Below, piece after piece: positions 21,660 to 33,187 of a stretch of DNA of 64,000 bases (the first letter of the stretch is position 1; every line of letters begins with the position of its first letter). Under the pieces are notes generated by a model. It did no database searches and was not told the DNA's origin. It saw only the letters and a program-made list of their open reading frames with translations. The position numbers were made by a program, and so were the translations under genes. Source of the stretch: Symsagittifera roscoffensis (Eukaryota > Xenacoelomorpha > Acoela > Convolutidae); assembly GCF_963678635.1 (NCBI RefSeq), contig NC_087067.1, positions 11,019,716 to 11,083,715 on the forward strand. Reading direction: 5' to 3'.

Positions 21660-21841
21660 ATTCACTTTGAGGCTTTTCCCACGAGATTCATAAAACGTTT
21701 GGCGGTCGTCTGTCGTCTAAAACGTTTGTCGGTTGTTTTCCTGTTCCTCTACTTTTCCTACGAAATGCTCCAACTCAGTTTTTTCTGCTGTGCACGTTAC
21801 TATGTCTAGAGCAATGCCTTTAAGCAACAGCAAAACTTCTA

Positions 21842-22242
21842 CTACGTTTCAGCTATGCGAAAACCTTTCAGGGCTTTTTGCGAGTTAGCTTGCGCGATCT
21901 GCTTGATTTGGATATTGTAGGCTGTTTCCTTTCTCGTTAATTTTGTTTTTCTACCTCCTCCCACTTGTTTGCGTATTGTCTTTTTCACAACCTTTTTCAG
22001 GGACCATTTCGATTTAAATCGACCGTCCAAAAGCTCCAAAACTTTGGCGGCGGCAGCAGATAAAAAAATGTTCCTAATGGATTGCCGTATTTTCTTGCCA
22101 ATGGCAAAATAATAGCTTTCAAACCAACACGGATAGCTGACCTTAATCCACTCCCGTTTTGTCGGGCCTGAGAACCTGCAAAGTAATTGGGACCCGATTT
22201 GCGATTCTCAACTTTGCAATTGGAATGGTAATTACTGTCCAT
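21842..22242 (-). pseudogene. Frameshifted fragment resembling a polinton minor-capsid-type protein
   Basis: Two overlapping minus frames (22242-21997 and 22039-21842) appear to be one gene split by a frameshift around 22030. The first ends its lead with RQNGSGLRSAIR, a hydrophobic run and a G-N-P-L-G turn. The second carries LELLDGRFK-x-x-x-SLKK and ends strongly basic. A GSGL start, a hydrophobic helix and an LLDG-FK-SLK basic tail is the layout of the small membrane-active, pX/protein VI-like proteins of polintons and adintoviruses. Evidence is motif order only. It directly abuts the left edge of the 3012 bp duplication at 22262. Confidence 0.4.
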
Positions 22243-22783
22243 TCAACAAATTTTGACGCATCAAACTAGCTGCTGATTTTTTTTTGTCTTAAACAAATCC
22301 GTTTTGTTCGAAGAACGCAACCGTGTTTTTTTCAAAATTTTTTTTTGAACATACGGAGCTCTGCGCGAAAGGTTGTAGTACTTGGCCTCGACTTTAGAAA
22401 TTATAACGAGTTTTCTTCAGTATAGCGTGCACCTATTTTAAGTCTTAGTTTTACTTATCAATAATTTTTAGCCTTCGTGCATGCTCTATGTATAAGTTCT
22501 ACTGTTGCATGATTTTATTGCAGGCTTCAGTGCATGTTTTTTTTTCAGTTGCTTCTTGTTTAATTCTTATCAAGAAACTTCCTTTGGAAGAGAAAGTGCT
22601 AAAAAAATTAGATGCAAATTAATATTCACGGTACACTGAAGAAATCTAGTTATAATTTCTAAATTCGAGGCCGAGTAATAAAATTTAAGCGCATAACTGC
22701 GTGCGTAGATCTCGAATGAGTAAACTAAAACAATTTCTACATCGAGACAACAAAACAAGTTTCAAGTTTTGAGAACGGTATCC

Positions 22784-24484
22784 TTATTTTGGCGTATTCT
22801 TCTTTGAAACATTTTTCTTCCATGCGCCGGGGCCTTCTCTCTTATTTTCTTTCTCCTTGACTTCCATTCCTCGGAACCACAGGTCATTTGACATATCCAC
22901 TATCACTTGATGATCGTTGTCGATTCCTGGTTTCATCTTGAGTTGTCTGCTGAAATTCGACAGCTCCAATCCCAACACTTGGTACAACATGTGTAGCGAG
23001 TGGTCTTTCAGTCCTCTCATGGCGTTCAAGATATCTGGCCATACTGCTGGCAATTCTGATCGAAGTGGTCCCAGATTTCTTGTTTTCATTTCCCGATTTG
23101 GCTGTGCATGCGATAATTGCCCTCCTCTGAGCTGAGAGGAGGGCAATTATCGCGTGCACAACTTTCAACCCATCCAGGAGATGCGCATATCCCGGGGATA
23201 ATACAAACACTGGCTTCAGGGTTATCTTCTGGAGTCCACCTTCTTTCAGCAGATCCATAATATCGCCCATAGACTGCAGAACGTCTTTGATCGCTGGCCA
23301 CCCAGTAGCCTCTGCCGTTGCTGGCTCTCTGAGTCTGCCCAGGAGACCTCTGCTATGCCAACGATGGTTATTGCCGGCAAAAACAATCGTTATTGGATTC
23401 ATCGCTGTTTGTCGTTGAACCCCAATTGCCATTGATATGGATTGTATCCAATACAGTTCTGTTCCTGCTAACATTATCACATCTGGCCAGAAAAAGGATT
23501 TAGAGGTGCTCACAAAGTCTGAGCTCGCAATCACTAGTATTTTGGCTTTTCTCATCTCTGCTTTGTCATAAGCAGCGAAGATGGTCTCGTCAATCCTGAA
23601 TTTCAAGTCACCATATCGTTCCACATCACCCTCTTGCGCAACTTGTTTTGGAAAACTCTCTCCTTCACATGAGCTGGAGGTGCTCGTACCTGATTGAACA
23701 TCTTCACATGTTGTCCAGTGGGTGTTCCATTCGCGGCCTCTCTTCGCTGACCTGTTCGATGCCATTCATTCGCACATCTTGCAATGGTTTGCTATTCACA
23801 GGACCCATGGTATCTTTCGAAAGCAGTCCCTCGAGGTCAGCCAACCTCAATGCTGTCGTAGAGCTAAAATTTCCGCCGCTACAACCAGTCCACACCTACG
23901 ATCGAGTACAGTCCATTCACCGACAATCCCGCGCCGTTCAGCGTTCTTGTTGCATCAGCTGCAACGCTTATTGTTTGGAAATTCAACTTCATCAAATCCG
24001 GTTTGAAATGTGCCCAGGTATGGGTCTTGACCACATCAGGTAACTTCTATCCGGGCGTCGCTCTTCCCTGCCCACAATCGTCGTCATTTTTGATCTGGGG
24101 GTGGCTGAGGTCGTGTCCGTCTGATTGACTGGTCCCAGTCTTCGTCGGAACTGAAAAGTCCTCCTCGATGGTGATTCTCCCAGTCGGTCCAGCACATCTG
24201 AACTCTGTTCTTGGTCAATCGAGCTCTGCTTTGCTTGTGGCACGGCTGGGACTGACCCTAAACGTGTCTCCTGACAGGGTAGCCCAAAGGTTGATATTGC
24301 CAGCATGTTCGTCGCTTCCTCAGTTCTCAATGCTGCGGTGTCGAACAGCTCAACCTCTAACTCGTTCAATCGCTCCTGGAAGACACGGTTCATCCAGGCT
24401 TGCCCTTCTATGCTGTCGAAGTGTATTTCCATCCGTGGTGAATCTGGCTTGATCCAGAGCTCTCAAATCGTGCTCCAATTCCAT
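22784..24484 (-). pseudogene. Broken 5' half of a first-ORF family gene, copy 1
   Basis: Minus-strand frames that together resemble residues 1-570 of the ORF at 3-3500. From ATG 24484 the order is ALDQARFTTDG, a one-base frame change, HFDSIEGQAWMNRVFQ, a Pro/Ser/Thr-rich region, the DLEGLLSKDTMGPVN block, the FWPDVIMLAG block and AIIALLSAQ. A hairpin insertion then breaks frame at 23103-23160, followed by RSELPAVWPDIL, LGLELSNFSRQLK and NDLWFRGM, ending at TAA-side codon 22784. At least three frame changes occur. The C-terminal half is missing. A 71-codon minus frame upstream (25044-24829) may be part of the same element. Confidence 0.7.
23103..23160. repeat. Near-perfect hairpin inside the relic, copy 1
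   Basis: A 26 bp arm (23103-23128), a 6 bp loop gagctg, and a 26 bp arm (23135-23160) with one mismatch (a/g). It sits where the coding alignment of the relic to the intact ORF is lost. The same structure is at 26115-26172 in the second unit. Confidence 0.9.
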
Positions 24485-25273
24485 AAGGATCACTCGTTAT
24501 TCCACTTCACGACTCTCTCATTATGTCTTCTTGCTGTAGCTGACTGTGATCTTGCATTCATTGGTATTATTCAGACGGTCAGTACCGCGCACTGAAACTT
24601 CTGCCACAACGCAGTAAACATGCACACTAGCATCGTTTCCCATTGACCCTGAGTCTGAGCTTTAAGACAACGTTGTTGGCGCCTATCAAAATAATCACGT
24701 CTACAAAATTATCACGTCTACCTCCGATTAGTGGTTGCTGTATATTCATTGCCGGACTCCAAGTTGATCCTTTGAAGCATGCTCACATCTGTGTGTCCGG
24801 GACTAGCGTGAAGCTATTCTTAATCTGGTTACACTTTCTTCATCGGCCTCTTCTTGACTTTTCTAATGAAGGTTTTTGCTGATTCCGTTGTCGTAGCAGC
24901 TCCAGCATCTGTGTTCATTATCAAATCCAAGGAGTGCTCTACTCTGCCGGTATTGTCTATTGTTCCATAGCGTGCAGTCACCCCGGAACCTGGCACATTC
25001 CTATTGGCCACGAGTCGACCAGCGGCTTCCACTAGCAGCCACATCGTTCTTCCAATCTTCTGCCTCCATCATCTGCCTCCTCCCAATCGTCAACTTTCCG
25101 ATTTTCATCTCCTTCGTCAATCTCTATAACAGTTCAATAAGTTTTTTTTGAAAATTCAAATATCATTTAATAAATTATGTTAATATTTTTATTGAAAAAG
25201 AAAACAACAAATCCTTCTTGTTCCTTCGCTAGCTTAAACACATTAGTTAACTCTTCGACACTGAGTAGCGGAT

Positions 25274-28200
25274 CAGACTAGCTGCTGATTTTTTTTTGTC
25301 TTAAACAAATCCGTTTTGTTCGAAGAACGCAACCGTGTTTTTTTCAAAATTTTTTTTTGAACATACGGAGCTCTGCGCGAAAGGTTGTAGTACTTGGCCT
25401 CGACTTTAGAAATTATAACGAGTTTTCTTCAGTATAGCGTGCACCTATTTTAAGTCTTAGTTTTACTTATCAATAATTTTTAGCCTTCGTGCATGCTCTA
25501 TGTATAAGTTCTACTGTTGCATGATTTTATTACAGGCTTCAGTGCATGTTTTTTTTTCAGTTGCTTCTTGTTTAATTCTTATCAAGAAACTTCCTTTGGA
25601 AGAGAAAGTGCTAAAAAAATTAGATGCAAATTAATATTCACGGTACACTGAAGAAATCTAGTTATAATTTCTAAATTCGAGGCCGAGTAATAAAATTTAA
25701 GCGCATAACTGCGTGCGTAGATCTCGAATGAGTAAACTAAAACAATTTCTACATCGAGACAACAAAACAAGTTTCAAGTTTTGAGAACGGTATCCTTATT
25801 TTGGCGTATTCTTCTTTGAAACATTTTTCTTCCATGCGCCGGGGCCTTCTCTCTTATTTTCTTTCTCCTTGACTTCCATTCCTCGGAACCACAGGTCATT
25901 TGACATATCCACTATCACTTGATGATCGTTGTCGATTCCTGGTTTCATCTTGAGTTGTCTGCTGAAATTCGACAGCTCCAATCCCAACACTTGGTACAAC
26001 ATGTGTAGCGAGTGGTCTTTCAGTCCTCTCATGGCGTTCAAGATATCTGGCCATACTGCTGGCAATTCTGATCGAAGTGGTCCCAGATTTCTTGTTTTCA
26101 TTTCCCGATTTGGCTGTGCATGCGATAATTGCCCTCCTCTGAGCTGAGAGGAGGGCAATTATCGCGTGCACAACTTTCAACCCATCCAGGAGATGCGCAT
26201 ATCCCGGGGATAATACAAACACTGGCTTCAGGGTTATCTTCTGGAGTCCACCTTCTTTCAGCAGATCCATAATATCGCCCATAGACTGCAGAACGTCTTT
26301 GATCGCTGGCCACCCAGTAGCCTCTGCCGTTGCTGGCTCTCTGAGTCTGCCCAGGAGACCTCTGCTATGCCAACGATGGTTATTGCCGGCAAAAACAATC
26401 GTTATTGGATTCATCGCTGTTTGTCGTTGAACCCCAATTGCCATTGATATGGATTGTATCCAATACAGTTCTGTTCCTGCTAACATTATCACATCTGGCC
26501 AGAAAAAGGATTTAGAGGTGCTCACAAAGTCTGAGCTCGCAATCACTAGTATTTTGGCTTTTCTCATCTCTGCTTTGTCATAAGCAGCGAAGATGGTCTC
26601 GTCAATCCTGAATTTCAAGTCACCATATCGTTCCACATCACCCTCTTGCGCAACTTGTTTTGGAAAACTCTCTCCTTCACATGAGCTGGAGGTGCTCGTA
26701 CCTGATTGAACATCTTCACATGTTGTCCAGTGGGTGTTCCATTCGCGGCCTCTCTTCGCTGACCTGTTCGATGCCATTCATTCGCACATCTTGCAATGGT
26801 TTGCTATTCACAGGACCCATGGTATCTTTCGAAAGCAGTCCCTCGAGGTCAGCCAACCTCAATGCTGTCGTAGAGCTAAAATTTCCGCCGCTACAACCAG
26901 TCCACACCTACGATCGAGTACAGTCCATTCACCGACAATCCCGCGCCGTTCAGCGTTCTTGTTGCATCAGCTGCAACGCTTATTGTTTGGAAATTCAACT
27001 TCATCAAATCCGGTTTGAAATGTGCCCAGGTATGGGTCTTGACCACATCAGGTAACTTCTATCCGGGCGTCGCTCTTCCCTGCCCACAATCGTCGTCATT
27101 TTTGATCTGGGGGTGGCTGAGGTCGTGTCCGTCTGATTGACTGGTCCCAGTCTTCGTCGGAACTGAAAAGTCCTCCTCGATGGTGATTCTCCCAGTCGGT
27201 CCAGCACATCTGAACTCTGTTCTTGGTCAATCGAGCTCTGCTTTGCTTGTGGCACGGCTGGGACTGACCCTAAACGTGTCTCCTGACAGGGTAGCCCAAA
27301 GGTTGACATTGCCAGCATGTTCGTCGCTTCCTCAGTTCTCAATGCTGCGGTGTCGAACAGCTCAACCTCTAACTCGTTCAATCGCTCCTGGAAGACACGG
27401 TTCATCCAGGCTTGCCCTTCTATGCTGTCGAAGTGTATTTCCATCCGTGGTGAATCTGGCTTGATCCAGAGCTCTCAAATCGTGCTCCAATTCCATAAGG
27501 ATCACTCGTTATTCCACTTCACGACTCTCTCATTATGTCTTCTTGCTGTAGCTGACTGTGATCTTGCATTCATTGGTATTATTCAGACGGTCAGTACCGC
27601 GCACTGAAACTTCTGCCACAACGCAGTAAACATGCACACTAGGATCGTTTCCCATTGACCCTGAGTCTGAGCTTTAAGACAACGTTGTTGGCGCCTATCA
27701 AAATAATCACGTCTACAAAATTATCACGTCTACCTCCGATTAGTGGTTGCTGTATATTCATTGCCGGACTCCAAGTTGATCCTTTGAAGCATGCTCACAT
27801 CTGTGTGTCCGGGACTAGCGTGAAGCTATTCTTAATCTGGTTACACTTTCTTCATCGGCCTCTTCTTGACTTTTCTAATGAAGGTTTTTGCTGATTCCGT
27901 TGTCGTAGCAGCTCCAGCATCTGTGTTCATTATCAAATCCAAGGAGTGCTCTACTCTGCCGGTATTGTCTATTGTTCCATAGCGTGCAGTCACCCCGGAA
28001 CCTGGCACATTCCTATTGGCCACGAGTCGACCAGCGGCTTCCACTAGCAGCCACATCGTTCTTCCAATCTTCTGCCTCCATCATCTGCCTCCTCCCAATC
28101 GTCAACTTTCCGATTTTCATCTCCTTCGTCAATCTCTATAACAGTTCAATAAGTTTTTTTTGAAAATTCAAATATCATTTAATAAATTATGTTAATATTT

Positions 28201-28285
28201 TTATTGAAAAAGAAAACAACAAATCCTTCTTGTTCCTTCGCTAGCTTAAACACATTAGTTAACTCTTCGACACTGAGTAGCGGAT
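25274..28285. repeat. 3012 bp tandem duplication, copy 2
   Basis: Second unit of the pair starting at 22262; ends at gcggat 28280-28285, matching 25268-25273. Content and orientation are identical to the first unit. Confidence 0.9.
25796..27496 (-). pseudogene. Broken 5' half of a first-ORF family gene, copy 2
   Basis: The 3012 bp-shifted twin of 22784-24484, with the same frameshifts and the same hairpin interruption (26115-26172), so all damage predates the duplication. One residue change is visible (Ile in copy 1, Met in copy 2, base 27307). Not functional. Confidence 0.7.
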
Positions 28286-28788
28286 TTCCTTCTTCGTCTT
28301 TCAATTATTGAACCACTCTTCAGCAGTCCAGAACGTGACTGTTGGTTCATTCGGTAGCCTTTCACGTTTTTCAGCCTTTCAAACAAAAAAACACGAGTTC
28401 GAATATTTTGTGCTAAACTGATATAGATCTTTTGAAAATGAATTGTGTTGTAATAGAACAATGATTTACCTTTTTCGGTTTACCTTTTAAATCCAGGAAC
28501 ATAATTGTTCTACTTTTGTAATCGATTACAAACGTGAAATACCTAGTTTTAATAAGAGATCGACAATATCTTACTATTTACAAAATCAGAGTCGAAATCT
28601 TTTTGAGACTTTTTAAACCGAATCTAAAAAATTTCAAAAAACTAGTTTAAACTTCAGTAAGAGCAGAAAAAGTTTTAAGACAACGAAAAAACTAATAATT
28701 TAAATAGATAAATCACGCGAAGCTAGCTAAAAAAAGTCTAATTTCTCGTTAGACAGCATTCAAGTAATATTCAGTTTCATCGTTGTCC
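28286..28788. other. AT-rich spacer
   Basis: Between the end of the 3012 bp duplication and the coding relic at 28789. Nothing recognisable; the 68-codon minus frame here has no protein-like features. Confidence 0.3.
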
Positions 28789-29266
28789 TTAATCAAAATT
28801 TAATTTTAAGTAATCATCATAATTAGGACCAAAATCATATTCCCATGGGCGAGTCTCGTTACTCGAGTCGTCTCCATGCGGCCAATGATTGTTATCAACG
28901 GTGAATATCAGGTGTCGAATTGATATTTCCCTTCTAAGATATTGAATTAAGAGATTTCCTGTATAACTATCCTCCGGATAATCCTATTCGTGGTACACTG
29001 TTGGCTCCAGCAGGTATGTATAAGTGATTCTGCCTATCTGGTTAGGTATTTCTTTCATTGAATAAATAAAAGCTTTTAAAAATTTATTTGACCAGGAATC
29101 ATTATTTAACTCTTGTTTTATAAAATCTGAAACGCTATAATTTGGTTCGACAGTTTGGTAATTTAAGTGGAATCAGGTATTTTTATGCGCCTTTCGATGA
29201 TATTCCATATAACTTCTTTTTATACATTTCTACGTTTAATATCCAAGGTTTCACGCTTTTTTCTAA
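28789..29266 (-). pseudogene. Decayed coding segment of unknown family
   Basis: A minus-strand frame of 147 codons from 29229 to TAA at 28789 is interrupted by only two stops (29173-29175 and 28984-28986). This is far fewer than expected in DNA this AT-rich. The two open parts read like protein: VSDFIKQELNNDSW, then SMKEIPNQIGRITYTYLLEP, then TVDNNHWPHGDDSSNETRPW and a Tyr/Asp-rich end. At the upper end a different frame (from 29266, VKPWILNVEMYKKKLYG) reads better, suggesting a frameshift near 29180. An acceptor-like AG at 28984 could instead make the last 64 codons a real terminal exon. I do not recognise the family. It could be a transposon remnant or a dead host gene. Confidence 0.4.
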
Positions 29267-31206
29267 TTTAAACTAAGTACATGTTGTTTGCTTATCATTA
29301 ATTTTGTCTGTCTAGTGCGTTTAATAGACTGAAATTTCCGTAGGTTTTTCATGATTAGCACATGTTTAGCCACCAAAGAAAACCAGACGATTTTAGAACC
29401 CTATTTAAACTGATCTAATTTTTTTTTGATTTCAAGTTATTTAATTTATCAATTTTTCAAGTGTTTGAAGTTTTTAGGCAAAAAAATTGATTAGCCCGGA
29501 TGTATTCAAGTTTCTTGTTATGCGCAATATCACCACTTACATAACTGTGTAATTTGTCCTAATAGATTTCAAGTCGATTGTGAAAAGAAATAAATATATG
29601 TTGACTAAGTATTATCTTTGCCCAAATTGAGCCAAACGATTTTATGGGTACATGCATTTGTATCAGTTACATTCAAATACAAGTTTGCATTACAAACCGA
29701 GTGCAACGGGTCGAAAGTTTAATAAACATAAATTTTGTACCTGCTCTTTTCCGCACCCTGCTCTTGATCTTGAAAAAAAATCTTGCTAATAGTAGATTAA
29801 TTAGCTGAATTTAAATGAATAATGGAATGAAAACTGGTTCTGTCTATCTAAGTTTTTTTTTTATCAAATGCTAATCATCTTAAAGTAAAACTTGTCTTAT
29901 TTTTCGAACCATCTAAAGTTTGTCATTAATTTGAAATGTCGTCATACAACGCATTGTCTAAAGGGTCTGCCAGCCCCTAGTCCCAACCTAGCGTCCCACC
30001 AAAGGAGCGATTGATCCGGGATTAAATTGCTAAAGACAGCCTTTTTCAAATGCGAGTCATAAAATGAGTTTTGTTCTTTTAACGTCTCCTGGAGGCTGCA
30101 AGAAGACGTCTTTTCTCAAAAAATGTTTCAAACAACATTTTTTTTGGAATATGCACAAAGAACAAATTTACAGTTTAGCTTAAGTTCGCCATAGCGCGAA
30201 AGGAATGCAAATCAGTTTTCTCTTCGTAAACCTGCATAATATTCTGAACTTTTCCGTTTAGGACTCTGTACTTTTTCTTTTTGGTCAATTGGTGCCCTCT
30301 CGAGGCGTTGAAGAAACTAAGTTTTCGAAGGGAGGAGCCTTTTGCAATTTTGCTTTTATTTTCTATATAATAGGGTGTGAACCACTAAAAATGACTGTAT
30401 GCCATAATGCCAGCCCTCCACATTATTTGTTGTTCTTGACAAACTGGATGTTACCGCATCTCTTTGGTTCCATAGTGAAGGGGGAATAGGACTTCTCGGT
30501 TCGGGACAAGACTTAATATGTATTTAGATCAATATACTGGCAGAGCTCATCAACTTTTGCTTTTTTCCGACTCTTTTATGGTGCGATCGCATACTATTTG
30601 AATTTCCTCGACTATTTTATCCTACGAGTTCCTATTTCTGCTTCTCTTTCGAGAGGAATCTTTAAATTAAGTGCTAATGCAAGCTCGTGGTTTGTTTTGT
30701 ACTCTTTTTCAATCCGAGTTCCGCATTTTTTCCCATATAATTTTGAAGATGAAAAAAAAACATCCACCTAGCTTGGACTCTGGTGAAGTTTTTCGGAACG
30801 CTTAAAGAGCGGCCTGCTCAAAATCCAACACATTTTTTAGGCTTACTGTCAGGGGCTGACTTTTTTAGGGCTTCTAAGTAAGAAGGAATTAATGCTAGCG
30901 GGGGCTATTCCTGAAAGACTAACTTGTAAAGAGTAATGTTGCTAAAACATTTTATGAGTAAATTTGAAAGTTCCGTCAGCCCACCAAAAGATTGAATGTT
31001 CAAGCACCCGTAGCCTTTCCTGGTCGCCGAACTAAATAATCCTTTCATTATCCTGTCGAATCCTGCAATTTTTTTAAATAGCTAGGGTGTTTCTAAATTT
31101 CTTGTTGCCGGGGAGTCTGGTTTAACCTGTTCTCGTTGCTTGCGCGTGCGTTGTGCAGTTCGAACTAATTTTTCCTTAGTTGATAGGGCTAATTGATTGG
31201 CAATTT

Positions 31207-31274
31207 CGTCTGTTATCGGCTGAATTGCTGTGGCCACTGCGACGGTCGTCACAGCAGTTAGCCCATAACAGACG
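31207..31274. ncRNA. miRNA-like 68 nt hairpin, candidate only
   Basis: An inverted repeat with about 24 base pairs: 10 perfect outer pairs (cgtctgttat / ataacagacg), one mismatch, GGCT, a one-base bulge, then a 10-pair inner block around tgctgtg/cacagca with one G-U. The loop is about 17 nt. Size and shape fit a pre-miRNA, but also a short foldback element. Either strand could be transcribed. No known miRNA seed is recognised. Confidence 0.3.
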
Positions 31275-31816
31275 TCAGGTCCTTGATATTTTTAAAACTT
31301 GTCAAACATCATGTTTTTCCGTAGAAATGTCATAATAATGCTCACCCCCCGTTTCAGTTAATTTTTCGCAATCCGTAATTGCTGTTGCTCGGCTCTTATG
31401 AGTCTGGTATTTTGAGCAGTTCCAGTTCGTAGTGGTTTTGATGTTAGGTTTAAGATAATACTCGTGGCCTGATACCACTCATATTTGTTTGTCTTTGGAG
31501 GCTAAAGTAAACTGGAAGAACGCTTCAGACATTATAGCTCATAGAATGGTAAAAAATTAGTTCATGTGTAAGGCAGGATGATTTAATGTAAATTTTCTTA
31601 AAATTCTTGAGTTGCGTTCAATTAGCACCATGTAGGTTAATCTGTTTAAACGCGTACATGAGGGATTATTTTTCTAACTAATCGAAATGAAATTGTTTTT
31701 GAGATGCTAGAGATATCAAGTGAATTAGGACTGGCTTTTTAAGCCTCAATTAGTAAACTCGATTGGAATACTCCTGTAGTTATAAAAGACTTATTTAGAA
31801 ACAAATTATCGGTATT

Positions 31817-31912
31817 AAAAGGGGGTTAATTTAATGTGGGGTTATCTTGTAATGGGGTTATAAAGTAGGGGGTGTAAAAATTGGGTTGAAATAACGTGGG
31901 GTTAAAGAGTGG
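31817..31912 (+). repeat. Irregular GGGGTTA-rich stretch
   Basis: The run gggggttaa, ggggttat, ggggttat, gggggtg, gggttg, ggggttaa recurs at uneven 10-25 bp spacing in AT-rich DNA. It is strongly G-biased on this strand and could form a G-quadruplex. The spacing is too irregular for a telomere array. Confidence 0.4.
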
Positions 31913-33187
31913 GACAGCTGGAAATTGTATCACTCGCTTTTGGTGCACAAAAGCTATCGTTTTTCTGGAAGCTTCAGACTATAAAATTAATTTGGATAGC
32001 ATTATTGGATCTGTTTTTGTTGCTATTTTCGAAATCTTTTTTGGTTCGAAGAAGGCATTTTTTTTGAAAAGATGCTAGTCATGTAATTCCCATAGTATGG
32101 AGATTTTTTCGGGAATTTCTTTAATCGTATGTTTTTTCAAAGACCATTATTTGACTTTTAACGTCAACGTCAGAGCAATTAATTTACGATCTCATGACTT
32201 TTTGAAAAACGTTTTTGAAGATCTTTTTGATTAAAATGTTAAGAATTGAAAAAACGTTCTGGTCATACCATTCTTATATATTAGAATTGTATGAATTGCG
32301 TTTTTCATAAGCTTGTGTATGGATATTGTGTCTATAGAGTTTTCAGTGTATGGAGATCAGGCCTTGAAAGCCTTCAACCTACCAACGAAAAAGTATAGTT
32401 TGCGCGCCAAATGAGTTTTCTGTAAGACTTGGCTGCATAAGCAGCCAGGGACCATAACTATTTTGTTCAGTTCGAGTAATTTTATGTATAAATCGATAAT
32501 TTTCTTCTCGGGACTTAAGCGTTTGTACAAAAAAAGTAAATAAATATACCAAATCCTATGCAGACATCGTAAGTTTTGTCATTTATATATTGCGAGTTTT
32601 AGCTCTTAGTTATAGTTCTCTATATCGAAATGAATAAATTGTTTGATAAACGAGTGTTTTCTTAGATGCTGTAGAAGTAATTGTGGTTTAATGAACATTG
32701 GTGTTCCTGTAACATACCACAATATCTCCCTGAATTAGAAATAATATATTTCCTCAGTTTCCTCTGGTCTCAATTAAAGTTCAATTTAAATTGCTTATAA
32801 ATTATCACAGACAGGATGCTTCACGGACGAATTGAAGAACAAAAATAATGCTAACGCAAAAACTATAGTTTGAGAGAACGTTCTACATAATTTTTTGTTA
32901 ACCAGAATTGTTTTTTTTTGGCCATCAAACGATTTAATATGAAGAAGTATTGGATCCTAATGGAATAATTGCCCAATTTTCTACTATAAAAAACACTATG
33001 CGTAGCTGATGTCATTGACATTTGCCTGACATGATTGATAGCATTAGTGTTTAATTAAAAGACTTAAACTTGATTTTGTTTTCTTATACCAGTGACTAAT
33101 TCGTATCATGGAGAACAAATAAATTGACATGGCGCAGAATTTGGTCTCAAGAATTATTTCAACATTTGTTGAGCTTATTTACAAAAT

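Larger units (their letters stand above)
22262..25273. repeat. 3012 bp tandem duplication, copy 1
   Basis: Sequence from 22262 recurs from 25274 at a constant offset of 3012 with no indel noticed. I found base differences only at 22520/25532, 24295/27307 and 24631/27643, plus one at the junction (22264/25276). The junction shares only atca/at with the flanks, so it looks like recent unequal exchange or replication slippage rather than transposition. It contains one broken relative of the first ORF (minus) and about 500 bp of non-coding DNA at each side. Confidence 0.9.
29267..33187. other. Long intergenic stretch with few local structures
   Basis: AT-rich with no protein-like frame longer than about 65 codons. 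Noted inside: the 68 nt hairpin at 31207-31274 and a cluster of G runs at about 31817-31912. Slightly GC-richer blocks near 29955-30020 and 30960-31030 may be element fragments. The PEX14 promoter should lie near the right end, but no clear core motif was seen. Confidence 0.35.

Noticed and set aside
22884-23765. Intact 293-residue minus-strand gene
   Set aside because: Its last third is out of frame relative to the parent family after the hairpin at 23103-23160, and its start is internal.
31817-31912. Interstitial telomeric repeat
   Set aside because: Spacing is irregular and the GGGGTTA units are not contiguous.
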